Source: Vibrio chagasii
Lineage (GTDB): Bacteria; Pseudomonadota; Gammaproteobacteria; Enterobacterales; Vibrionaceae
Assembly (NCBI GenBank): GCA_041879415.1
Contig: CP090851.1
Span: 3,071,744 to 3,135,743, forward strand
DNA length: 64,000 bases
Direction: 5' to 3'
In this document: positions 22,428 through 30,735 of the stretch, one piece after another
Layout of the letters: each line of letters opens with the position of its first letter
Numbering within the stretch: the first letter of the stretch is position 1
The notes under the pieces: model-generated
Told to the model about the DNA's origin: nothing
Databases searched by the model: none
The model's input: the letters and a program-made list of their open reading frames with translations, nothing else
Made by a program: the position numbers and the translations under genes

Positions 22428-24908
22428 ATGCAGTCGACCTCTCTTCTGATACAAGACATAGAACAAACCCATCGTGAATTGGAAAAGCTAGATTTTCATC
22501 GTCATGAACCTCTACTGATTCAGGTGTTTTCGTCTTTCGATAAAGGTACGGTTTTGGCTGCTTGCCAAGTCATCCAATCAAATTTCCCTAAGGCTCAATT
22601 GATAGGTTGCAGTGCTAATCACTACATCCGTCAAGGTGTCATTCTCCATCAAGGTCTTTACCTGATCATTACCCGCTTTGAGAAGACTTCGTACTCTTGC
22701 GGTGTAGTTCAATACAGCGAACAACCAGTGCTTGATAGCCAAGCTATGTATCAGCAACTGGAATGCAATGAGAAAACACAGAGTATTATTTGCTTTGCCG
22801 ATCGTTTGCAGATAAACAATCGAGCCTTGTTTACTGCTTTTGAGCAATCGGAATATTCATTTCCTATCTGCGGTGGTGCCTCAACATCAACAGACAGCGG
22901 TCGATGGGTCATGCTCGATGGCATGTGCTATGAGAATGCCTACGTGATGATAGCGCTGCATAGTGATGACCTGGCAATCACGAAAGGCTATTACACTGAG
23001 TGGAATCCGATTGGTCGTACTTTTCGAGTGACGGCGGCTCACGATAACTGCTTAGCAGAATTAGACGGCATGCCGATTCGTGAACTCTATAATCGTTACC
23101 TGGCCGATGGGCTCGAGGTTCCGTTTGAGCAACTGCATAACTTTCCGATGATGGTTGGCGATCCAAAAGCGCAAAATATTCACATGCCACTCAAGATTAA
23201 AGAGAGTGGTGAAATCGAGTTTAGCGGTTCATTTGAGGTTGGTGATGAGGTTAGGTTTTGTTACGACCATCCATCATTAACCTTGGAGCAAGTTCGTTTA
23301 GGTGTGCAGCAGGTCGCATCTCATCGCCCTGAGCAATTCTTTATTTATAACTGTATCTCACGGCTCGATTTTATTGATGGTAACCAAGAGGTTGAGGTTT
23401 TCCAAAAGCTTACTGACACTTATGGTGTTTACTGTATGGGGGAGTTGTTTCAAGACCATGGGCAACAAAGAATCTTGCACCACAGTTTAACCTATCTTGC
23501 GCTAAGGGAAGGCGAGGGTAAGGCTGCTCCTCTGCTAGAGAATCAACCTCTCAGCAATATATCTCCACTATTTTCACTTATTCGTAATGCATTGCTTGAT
23601 GTCGATGACATGAATAACAGCATGGCGAGCAAGATTGAACAGCAAGCGACAGCATTAACCGCAAGCTATCGAATCGATCGTCGTACTGGCTTACCAAACC
23701 GAAGCGTCTTGCGTGAGAAGCTATCGAAGATGACGATAGACAGTCATTTATTGGCACTCAAGGTGACAACCTTTGGTCAAATCAATGAGAAGTATGGGTA
23801 TCGAGTCGGTGACAAACTTCTCCATGACTTAAGCGACTACTTTCAGAAAGCATTGTGGCAGTTCTTTGATAAGGGTTGCCAGCTTTATAGCATCGGTATT
23901 GGTGAATGGGCGGTGGTCTTTGATAGCTGGGCTAGCCAAGAACATATCCATCAGCGTTTCTCGGAGTTTTCAGACCAAACCGAGCACGTCAACTTTGAAC
24001 CCACAGGCTTGCCAGATATTGATTATCTTTCTGTGTCTATCTGTGCGGGCATTACGAGTCGTCGGGATTTTCCAACCACTTCGATTGACGACTTATTATT
24101 GAAGGCAATTGATGCGAGGCGTAGTGCCGTCAGCCAGAACAAACATTTAGTGAGTGCTAAGACACTTATTCAACTAGAGAAGCACCGTCAAGAGCAGTTA
24201 GGTTGGTTGTCTTGTGTGAGCCGTGCGGTGCTCAACCAAAATATTGTTGCCTGTGCACAACCTATTGTGTCGGCACATGAGCATCAGGTCGAAAGTTATG
24301 AGTGTTTGGTTCGAATTGAAGAAGAGGGCCAGTTGATTGCGCCTGGAAAATTCTTGCCGATTATCGAGGGGACGCATCTCTATACTCGATTAAGTCGTCA
24401 GATGATTACGCGTACCTTTGACTATATGAGCCAGCGAACCGATTCGTTCTCAATTAACTTGGCGCCGCAGGATTTCAATAACGAGAAAACCATTCTTCAC
24501 CTTGAGCAGGCGATCAAGAAAATTAGCCACCCTCAGCGTATTGGTTTAGAGGTGCTAGAAACGGAACAAATTCAGGACTACGGTCGTTTAATCGAGGTGT
24601 GTAATCACTTCCGCGATCTGGGTGTGAACATCATTGTTGATGACTTTGGATCAGGTTATTCGAACATCGACGAGATACTCAAACTTGAGCCTCAGGTTAT
24701 TAAGCTAGATGGCAGCCTGATTCGAAACATCGATCAAGATAAAAAGCAGCGTAGAATAGCTCAGCAGTTGGTTAGCTTATGTCAGATATTGAATGCGAAG
24801 ACGGTCGCTGAATTTGTTCACAATGAGCAAATCTGCCGAATTGCAGAAGACATGGGTGTCGACTACCTACAAGGTTATTACTTCGGAGAGCCTAAACGGC
24901 TGTTCTGA
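22428..24908 (+). CDS. FIST / degenerate GGDEF / EAL signalling protein (copy 2)
   Basis: 826 aa, tandem paralogue of the preceding gene with the same domain order. The FIST part is more diverged than the EAL part, and both proteins end YYFGEPKRLF. The GGDEF signature is GIGEW (490-494), again inactive in appearance. EAL residues are retained: Glu625 in ECLVR, Asn677, Glu708, Asp738-Asp739, Lys759, Glu795. The 192-nt gap from copy 1 contains a hairpin (CCACC/GGTGG), so separate expression is possible. ATG 22428 is preferred by analogy with copy 1; GTG 22422 is an alternative and no strong ribosome site decides it. Confidence 0.88.
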   Translation: MQSTSLLIQDIEQTHRELEKLDFHRHEPLLIQVFSSFDKGTVLAACQVIQSNFPKAQLIGCSANHYIRQGVILHQGLYLIITRFEKTSYSCGVVQYSEQPVLDSQAMYQQLECNEKTQSIICFADRLQINNRALFTAFEQSEYSFPICGGASTSTDSGRWVMLDGMCYENAYVMIALHSDDLAITKGYYTEWNPIGRTFRVTAAHDNCLAELDGMPIRELYNRYLADGLEVPFEQLHNFPMMVGDPKAQNIHMPLKIKESGEIEFSGSFEVGDEVRFCYDHPSLTLEQVRLGVQQVASHRPEQFFIYNCISRLDFIDGNQEVEVFQKLTDTYGVYCMGELFQDHGQQRILHHSLTYLALREGEGKAAPLLENQPLSNISPLFSLIRNALLDVDDMNNSMASKIEQQATALTASYRIDRRTGLPNRSVLREKLSKMTIDSHLLALKVTTFGQINEKYGYRVGDKLLHDLSDYFQKALWQFFDKGCQLYSIGIGEWAVVFDSWASQEHIHQRFSEFSDQTEHVNFEPTGLPDIDYLSVSICAGITSRRDFPTTSIDDLLLKAIDARRSAVSQNKHLVSAKTLIQLEKHRQEQLGWLSCVSRAVLNQNIVACAQPIVSAHEHQVESYECLVRIEEEGQLIAPGKFLPIIEGTHLYTRLSRQMITRTFDYMSQRTDSFSINLAPQDFNNEKTILHLEQAIKKISHPQRIGLEVLETEQIQDYGRLIEVCNHFRDLGVNIIVDDFGSGYSNIDEILKLEPQVIKLDGSLIRNIDQDKKQRRIAQQLVSLCQILNAKTVAEFVHNEQICRIAEDMGVDYLQGYYFGEPKRLF

Positions 24909-24913
24909 TTCTA

Positions 24914-25165
24914 AGGGCGTGTAGACCTTTCGTGGTTGAATTTTGTTCGAGATAAAAGTGTTTTAATCGCGGCGAGGGAGAAGTAGCCTAGTCACTCTAA
25001 GTAAATCTCCCTCAGCACCAGCTCGAACCCTTCGGGCAGCGTTTGCTGGTCATTTCTACTACGTTATCGGCTTCTCATGTAGGCTAGCTACACATCGACG
25101 CCTCTGCCTTGTATAAATACCCAGCAACTCGCTGCAAAAATCAGCTCAAAATATCAACACGCCCT
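24914..25165. repeat. MITE-like non-coding element with terminal inverted repeats
   Basis: A 252-nt block with no gene is bounded by AGGGCGTGT (24914-24922) and its exact inverse ACACGCCCT (25157-25165); similarity extends further inward. Inside are a short inverted pair GAGGGAG/CTCCCTC (about 24974-25013) and other imperfect repeats. Size, termini and lack of coding sequence fit a miniature inverted-repeat element. I believe similar sequences are scattered in Vibrio genomes, but that is recollection, not a search. It ends 13 nt before the parS site. Confidence 0.6.
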
Positions 25166-25178
25166 AGCAAATGTCTGA

Positions 25179-25194
25179 TGTTTCACGTGAAACA
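25179..25194. promoter_or_regulatory. parS centromere site (ParB1 binding)
   Basis: TGTTTCACGTGAAACA is a perfect 16-bp palindrome identical to the parS sequence bound by chromosomal ParB in Bacillus and by ParB1 of Vibrio cholerae chromosome 1. It is intergenic, between a MITE-like element and tapT. In V. cholerae such sites cluster near oriC1, so this places the window in the origin-proximal part of chromosome 1. Confidence 0.92.
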
Positions 25195-25284
25195 CTGTTT
25201 TGTCCAATGTATTAAAGCGAAATGTGAACAGGGTGAGCTAGTGGCTCACCCTTTTATTTTGGTGCTTAAGCACTCCGCATTACT

Positions 25285-25881
25285 CTATCTGAGAGCGTGT
25301 CCACTTTTGTCTGCTTGGAATACTTTGAGATAGTGCTGATAGTAATCCTCTATCTGCTTTGCTGGTTGAGCTTCACCTAATGCCTTAAGTAGCTCAATAC
25401 CAACCTCACAGGTACACAGGTGTCCGCTGTCTTGATTGCGGCGTAATGTGTATGACGATTCATTGGTTACATTGAGGTGCACTTGAGGAATCGTCTGTAA
25501 CCAAGGGCTTTTGTTGAGCATCTTTTTCGCTTCTTGCCACGTACCATCCAAGATGATGAATAACGGCGTTCGTTCACTCACTGTATCTGATACCGCTTGC
25601 TGGCATTCAATGCTTTCATCACTTGGAAACAACAGCAAAGGCTGATGAGTTTCATCATCAAGCAAAGTCAGTAGTTCAGCTGGAGGCGTCTTGCGCTGCC
25701 AAACAAAAGACTGACACTGCTTGAGTGACTGTTGCAGTAGCTTTCCGGTATTGGTGTCTCGTGTTAGTTCATTCTCGTGAGTGAGTAGCACTAACTGGGT
25801 TTGGCTTTCAGTATTCGGTATTCGATGACAAATACATTGATGAGTGAAACCACACCCAATGCAAGCTTGCTGATCGCTCAT
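25285..25881 (-). CDS. tapT: DTW-domain tRNA-uridine aminocarboxypropyltransferase
   Basis: 198 aa. DTW proteins transfer the aminocarboxypropyl group of SAM to tRNA uridine (acp3U47, by TapT in E. coli). The N-terminal zinc-type cysteines (CIGCGFTHQCIC), the LLTHENE segment and the DGTW motif (LDGTWQEAKKML) are all present. The C-terminal CTCEVGIELL segment also fits. It starts 2 nt after the stop of the minus-strand lipoprotein gene, so they form a unit. The reaction is inferred from the family; paralogues with other sites exist. Confidence 0.87.
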   Translation of the reverse strand: MSDQQACIGCGFTHQCICHRIPNTESQTQLVLLTHENELTRDTNTGKLLQQSLKQCQSFVWQRKTPPAELLTLLDDETHQPLLLFPSDESIECQQAVSDTVSERTPLFIILDGTWQEAKKMLNKSPWLQTIPQVHLNVTNESSYTLRRNQDSGHLCTCEVGIELLKALGEAQPAKQIEDYYQHYLKVFQADKSGHALR

Positions 25882-25883
25882 GG

Positions 25884-27419
25884 TTATAGCTTAACTCCGC
25901 TTTGTACTGGTGAGATATCGTTAGCAAACAAAACCACATCGCTGATATCAGCATCATCGGCTACCGGTGCAACACTCGGATTGAGTGGGTAGCTGACACC
26001 TGTATATGAGAGTGCGTGTTTGGCCGCTATTGCGCCACCGCCGCTGACATTGAAGATCAGATCGTGCCAACCGTGATTTTTAGATTTCCCCACACGTATA
26101 TCGCCTTTTACTAGTGTTACTCGGCTATTGAAGCGCCACTTGTCTTGATGGTTCTCGAAAATCAGCAGTGTACAACCACCTGAGCCACACCAATCGAGTT
26201 GAGCGAACAACTCTTCTTTACCGTCACCGTTGAGGTCGTAGGTCAGCCAGCGGTATTTCGTATCATCAGGAGAGCTGTTGTTGATCTTAAAATACTCGCG
26301 GATCGCTTGATCTACTTTTGGATCAAATTGATCACTGGAGTTCACTTGCTTCGCCTTTAGATCAACCGTGTTGGTTTGTGCTTGTACATGCTTTGCTTCG
26401 AATAGTACTAGACCGCCGTTGGCAATCGGGTAGACGATATTGCCGACCTTTTCTTTCTCTGCGGTCAGCTTACCGTTTTCGAGTGTGAAGATACGCTCGG
26501 ATATCAGGTATTGTTGCTGGTGGCGAGTCATTACGACCTGTACTTGGCTTTGGTTGAGTTGCTGCCAGAAGCCTTGCTCAACAATAGAAGGATCACCGTT
26601 GCTGTAAGAGTAGGTTGTTACTGCGCTATGGTCATCGTGGAGCTCTAGGTTAATAGAGAACCCTGAGTTCTGTGTTGAGCTAGCGAAATAGGTACCACTC
26701 CAGTCCAATGTAGGATCTTGGTTCGAAATCGTAGCACAGCCCGTGTAGTTGCTTTCATTGAGGTTGAGTTTTGCTTCCCAGCCGTAGATAGAGTCGCTCA
26801 TGCCGTCGCTGCAGTTCTCTTTCTTCAGATTGAGCTCGCCTTGTGTTGCTTTACCTTCTAGTTGGTAATCACGACTGCTTGGCGTGGTGCGGCTTGATTC
26901 GATGTTGAGAGCCTGAGGTGCTTCGCCCATCTTGGTGTAAGTCAGCTGGTCTTTATCAAAGGTGGCTGACCAGAATGGTTCATTACCGAAGACTCGTGTT
27001 GAGCGTAGCGGTTGGTCGCAGCGTTCAGGGTTTTCTGCCGTTAAGATATTGACTTGATCAACCACGAAGCGTGCTGTGAAATCAGCGTTGTAGCCGGTTT
27101 GGCTAGGTACGGTAAGGTGGCCAATCAGTTCGCCATACAGAGCTTGATAAGGTCTGGCTGCTAACCCTTGTGCTTCTAGCGCTAGCTCAGGGGACATATC
27201 TAACCAGTATTGTTGTTGGCTACCACAAGGGGTAAACGTGCGGCTTTCATGGCCTACCACAACTTGACCGCGCATGATGAAGGTTTGTGGTTGAACACTC
27301 AGAGGTTCATCTAAGGTTGCTGGTGGAACTTCAGGTTGTTGCGGTGTTTCTGGAGCGGTTACACAGCCTTGTAGCGCGAATGCGGCTAGCCATGTCACTG
27401 GGTTTTTCATTACCTTCAT
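25884..27419 (-). CDS. Putative lipoprotein, COG3650-like
   Basis: 511 aa. The N-terminus MKVMKNPVTWLAAFALQGC is a lipoprotein signal with Cys19. Most of the mature protein is beta-rich. It contains GNEPFWSATF and a SCATI-like segment of the COG3650 group, and an acidic loop (TYDLNGDGKEELFAQLD) resembling a calcium-binding DxNxDG loop. I do not recognise a function. ATG 27419 is preferred over a start seven codons earlier because GAGGAAG lies about 7 nt upstream. tapT follows at 2 nt. Confidence 0.75.
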   Translation of the reverse strand: MKVMKNPVTWLAAFALQGCVTAPETPQQPEVPPATLDEPLSVQPQTFIMRGQVVVGHESRTFTPCGSQQQYWLDMSPELALEAQGLAARPYQALYGELIGHLTVPSQTGYNADFTARFVVDQVNILTAENPERCDQPLRSTRVFGNEPFWSATFDKDQLTYTKMGEAPQALNIESSRTTPSSRDYQLEGKATQGELNLKKENCSDGMSDSIYGWEAKLNLNESNYTGCATISNQDPTLDWSGTYFASSTQNSGFSINLELHDDHSAVTTYSYSNGDPSIVEQGFWQQLNQSQVQVVMTRHQQQYLISERIFTLENGKLTAEKEKVGNIVYPIANGGLVLFEAKHVQAQTNTVDLKAKQVNSSDQFDPKVDQAIREYFKINNSSPDDTKYRWLTYDLNGDGKEELFAQLDWCGSGGCTLLIFENHQDKWRFNSRVTLVKGDIRVGKSKNHGWHDLIFNVSGGGAIAAKHALSYTGVSYPLNPSVAPVADDADISDVVLFANDISPVQSGVKL

Positions 27420-27458
27420 GTTATATCTTCCTCGGAGCAACCGTTAATTGGATTTATT

Positions 27459-27926
27459 ATGGCATATTGGTTATTTAAAACAGAACCCGACACCTTTTCT
27501 ATTCAGACGCTGAGAGTACAAAAAACCTCTTGTTGGGAGGGAGTTCGTAACTATCAAGCTCGAAACATGATGCGTGATGAGGTCAAGCTTGGCGACCTGG
27601 TGATGATATACCACTCATCATGTAAAAAAGTGGGCGTAGCGGGGATCGCAAAAGTAACCAGGGAAGCCTACCCAGACCATTTTCAATTCGACCCCGAGAG
27701 TGATTACTACGACCCTAAATCTTCACCCGATAACCCGCGCTGGATAATGGTTGATGTCGAGTTTGTTCGAGTGACAGAACGCTTGATCCCATTAGCGACT
27801 CTTAAAGCTATGCCTGAACTATCTGAAATGCCTTTGGTGAAGCGCGGCAATCGTTTATCGATCATGCCTGTGACGGAACAAGAGTGGCAGGCAATCTTAA
27901 GCAAAGAAGTGCTCGGTTCTCGTTAG
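27459..27926 (+). CDS. EVE-domain protein
   Basis: 155 aa, almost entirely one EVE domain (PUA/YTH-like fold that binds modified nucleic-acid bases). Diagnostic segments are YWLFKTEP at the N-terminus, WEGVRNYQARN, GDLVMIYHSS and the VDVEFV strand. The family includes thymocyte nuclear protein 1. The gene diverges from the lipoprotein with 39 nt between starts and ends at a strong terminator shared with yigL. No operon partner suggests a substrate. Confidence 0.92.
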   Translation: MAYWLFKTEPDTFSIQTLRVQKTSCWEGVRNYQARNMMRDEVKLGDLVMIYHSSCKKVGVAGIAKVTREAYPDHFQFDPESDYYDPKSSPDNPRWIMVDVEFVRVTERLIPLATLKAMPELSEMPLVKRGNRLSIMPVTEQEWQAILSKEVLGSR

Positions 27927-27950
27927 AGGAAGCTTTTAGCGTAAGGTTCA

Positions 27951-27978
27951 AAAAAGGCAGCCATTGGCTGCCTTTTTG
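27951..27978. terminator. Bidirectional terminator between EVE gene and yigL
   Basis: AAAAAGGCAGCCA and TGGCTGCCTTTTT form a nearly perfect stem with A and T runs on both sides, between two convergent genes. Confidence 0.92.
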
Positions 27979-27992
27979 TATGATGGGGTTGT

Positions 27993-28820
27993 TTAGAGTA
28001 GGTGTTTCTCTAAGTAGTGCGCAACGGCATCATCAGCGTTGCTACCAATCACTTCATTGTCTGGTAGTGCTTGCATCACTTTCTCGTGTGATGTGCCCAT
28101 GATTAAGCCTTTACCTGCCATTGCCAGCATCTCAGCGTCATTCATACCATCACCAAAGGCAACACAGTTATCCAGCGTTAGGTTCAGAGATTTCGCGACA
28201 GCGTCTAAAGCATGACCTTTAGATACTTCAGCGGCCATCACTTCCAGACACCAAGGTGTTGAGAAGGCAACGTTTAACTTGTCTCCAAATGCTTCTTTTA
28301 GCTTTTGTTCGAACGTCACTAGGTGTTCGTGGTCTTGCTCTGGGTGAGTGAAGAAGACCTTGGCAATGCCGTCGCTCGGCGCATTGTCTGCTTCAAAGCG
28401 CTTGTAGCTGAAGCCTGACTCACTGTGGAACTTAGCTAGCATTTCATCTTCACGATCGAGCAACCAATCTTCATTTTGGTACATATGAATGAAGATGTTT
28501 GGATCTTGGCGAACAATATCAATAACCGGTTGAACGAGTTCTTGAGGTACATTTTGGCTATACATTAGCTGATCATTTTGGTCGTGCACGCGCGCACCGT
28601 TTGAAGTGATCATGTACGCCGGAATCCCTGCGATTTGACGAATCCCAGCTACATCGACGTGATGGCGACCTGTTGCGAAGATAAAGGTATAACCTTGCTC
28701 GTGTAACTTCTTAAGCGTTAGCTTGGTAAAATCGCTCAACTGATGGTTGGGAGCCAGAAGCGTACCATCTAAATCAGAGGCAACGATTTTCACGGAATCT
28801 TTAAGTGCAGGAATAGTCAT
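27993..28820 (-). CDS. yigL: HAD-superfamily (Cof-type) phosphatase YigL
   Basis: 275 aa, HAD subfamily IIB. Motif I is SDLDGTLL (Asp16, Asp18), FATGRHHVDV and MITSNGARVHD follow, motif III has VSKGHAL, and motif IV is FGDGMNDAEML. These stretches are nearly identical to E. coli YigL, reported to act on pyridoxal phosphate and sugar phosphates. The yigL-pldB-rhtB cluster here has the same neighbours as in E. coli, which supports orthology. pldB lies 190 nt upstream on the same strand, across a stretch in which I see nothing certain. Confidence 0.93.
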   Translation of the reverse strand: MTIPALKDSVKIVASDLDGTLLAPNHQLSDFTKLTLKKLHEQGYTFIFATGRHHVDVAGIRQIAGIPAYMITSNGARVHDQNDQLMYSQNVPQELVQPVIDIVRQDPNIFIHMYQNEDWLLDREDEMLAKFHSESGFSYKRFEADNAPSDGIAKVFFTHPEQDHEHLVTFEQKLKEAFGDKLNVAFSTPWCLEVMAAEVSKGHALDAVAKSLNLTLDNCVAFGDGMNDAEMLAMAGKGLIMGTSHEKVMQALPDNEVIGSNADDAVAHYLEKHLL

Positions 28821-29010
28821 TTAACCCTCATTGCAAAGTGCTTAACCAATATCAACACTAGCCAACGCTAGTATCGTTTGAACTACAATATCTCGACCCA
28901 GAAATTGTATGCCAAAATCATGCAAGAAAAGAGGGCAAAGCTCACTTACTTCTCTTCCTCTTTATTCGCTATCTTATGGCTCGCTTCTTCTTATTCAGTT
29001 GATGTGAGTA

Positions 29011-29991
29011 CTAAACAAAGAACTGATTAATGGCATCCAGTGTTTGATTACGGTATTTGTCTTGCTCAAACAACACTTCATGCCTTGAGCCTTCAATGAC
29101 TTTAAAGTGGCAATCCGGGTTGGTTTTCTTCAGCTTATTGATGAATTTCACCTGAGCATCGTTACTCACAATCTTCTCTTCACCAGCTTGAATCAGTAAT
29201 AGAGGGATCTTTATTTGACGAGTCTGTTGGATTGACTGCTTGGCTGCCATTAACCCTTGCCATACCCAGCGAGTGCTAGCGCCACCGACTTGCAGTGAAG
29301 GGTTCTCTTCGTAAAGTCGACGGAACCACTGATAACGAACCTTGCTTTGGCTCAGGAGGTTATTCTCGAAAGGTTTCGAGTAATAGGCCTGCTGACCCGG
29401 AGCGTAAACCGGTTTGGCGTGATACGCGGTAAGCACTTGCCCAACAATCATCGCGATAGGCTTTAAGTACCACTCGGTGTTGATACCAAACATTGGGGCG
29501 CACAAGGTGACCTTATCAAATGGGTGGTCTGGATGGGTTTGTAGATAGCGTGTCGCGATAGTGCTACCCATTGAGTGGGCTAACAGATATCGCTTGGTAT
29601 ACTTGCTGATGTCAAAGCTGGCAATCATGTCAGACATATCAGATGCATAATCATCGAACTCATGAATGTGACCAATGTCAGAGTCTGCTACCATACGTTC
29701 CGACTGGCCTTGACCTTGATGGTCAAATGAATAAACGTCATAGCCTTGTTGATAAAAATCATAAAAGATTTCTTGGTATTTTTGGCAGCATTCGATACGG
29801 CCATTTGAAATCACAATGGCTTTGCTGTGCTTCTCTGAGGTGAGGCTGCACCAGTACAGTTTCTTTTTACCAGACGATGTTAAATACCCCTCTTTTCTTT
29901 GTTGCCAAAGAGCGTTGATCGGGTGTTTAATCGCATGATCGAACTGAGGTTCTTGAGTGTAAGGGAAGGCGGCTTCGCTGTGGTTTTCCAT
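29011..29991 (-). CDS. pldB: Lysophospholipase L2 (alpha/beta hydrolase)
   Basis: 326 aa alpha/beta hydrolase. The nucleophile elbow is AHSMGS with Ser140; the oxyanion-side segment FDHQGQGQSER and the C-terminal His in GSRHEVLFEQ complete the expected triad. PldB-type enzymes hydrolyse lysophospholipids at the inner membrane. Its place beside yigL and divergent from rhtB matches E. coli pldB. There is no signal peptide. Confidence 0.93.
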   Translation of the reverse strand: MENHSEAAFPYTQEPQFDHAIKHPINALWQQRKEGYLTSSGKKKLYWCSLTSEKHSKAIVISNGRIECCQKYQEIFYDFYQQGYDVYSFDHQGQGQSERMVADSDIGHIHEFDDYASDMSDMIASFDISKYTKRYLLAHSMGSTIATRYLQTHPDHPFDKVTLCAPMFGINTEWYLKPIAMIVGQVLTAYHAKPVYAPGQQAYYSKPFENNLLSQSKVRYQWFRRLYEENPSLQVGGASTRWVWQGLMAAKQSIQQTRQIKIPLLLIQAGEEKIVSNDAQVKFINKLKKTNPDCHFKVIEGSRHEVLFEQDKYRNQTLDAINQFFV

Positions 29992-30072
29992 GGGAAATTA
30001 CCTGAACTGATGCGTGTGAGAGCTTTATTGCTACTAATGTTGTTAGATTAAAGAACTAGTAAGGAAATGCAA

Positions 30073-30690
30073 ATGGATACTCATGTTTGGCTTGCTTATG
30101 TTGTCACGGCGATTTTGTTTAGCTTGGCTCCGGGCTCGGGTACCGTAAATTCAATCAGCAATGGGTTAAGCTATGGCACTCGAAAGTCATTGGCATCAAT
30201 CGTTGGTTTACAGCTTGGTCTTGCGTTCCACATTATGCTGGTGGGCGCGGGTATCGGCGCGCTCGTTGCTAAGTCTGCGTTGGCGTTCACCATCATTAAA
30301 TGGATCGGTGTGGTTTACTTGGTTTGGTTAGGTATTCAAAAGTGGCGTGATAGCTCGAGCCTAGTGGCATCTGAAGAGAGCTCTACTCTGTCGAGTGGAA
30401 AACTGCTGAGAAACGCTGTGCTTATCAACCTAACTAACCCGAAATCCATCGTGTTTTTGGTGGCTCTGTTTCCTCAATTTATTGCCCCTACACAACCTCA
30501 AGCACCGCAGTTATTAGTGCTAGGTGTGACGACGGTATTCATTGATAGCGTGGTTATGTTGGGTTACACCTCATTAGCGTCACAAATGGGACGTTTTATT
30601 CGCTCTGATCGCATAATGGGTAAGATAAATAAAATATTTGGTGGTATGTTCATGGGTTGCGGTGCTTTGCTAGCTGCCGCGAAAGCTTAG
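30073..30690 (+). CDS. rhtB: LysE-family amino-acid exporter RhtB
   Basis: 205 aa, LysE/RhtB superfamily with about six membrane helices. The signature SLAPGSGTVNS sits in the first helix loop and NLTNPKSIVFLVALFPQF in the middle; both are very close to E. coli RhtB, which exports homoserine and homoserine lactone. ATG 30073 is used because AAGGA lies 7 nt upstream; an ATG at 30067 has almost no spacing. It diverges from pldB across 81 nt. Confidence 0.92.
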   Translation: MDTHVWLAYVVTAILFSLAPGSGTVNSISNGLSYGTRKSLASIVGLQLGLAFHIMLVGAGIGALVAKSALAFTIIKWIGVVYLVWLGIQKWRDSSSLVASEESSTLSSGKLLRNAVLINLTNPKSIVFLVALFPQFIAPTQPQAPQLLVLGVTTVFIDSVVMLGYTSLASQMGRFIRSDRIMGKINKIFGGMFMGCGALLAAAKA

Positions 30691-30735
30691 ATTAAGCGAC
30701 TGAGTTATAGTTAAACCAATCAGAGTTATCAAGAA

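Noticed and set aside
29004-29015. SlmA-like site GTGAGTACTAAA
   Set aside because: It matches 10 of 12 positions of the nucleoid-occlusion consensus but overlaps the pldB stop codon. One site of this quality may be chance.
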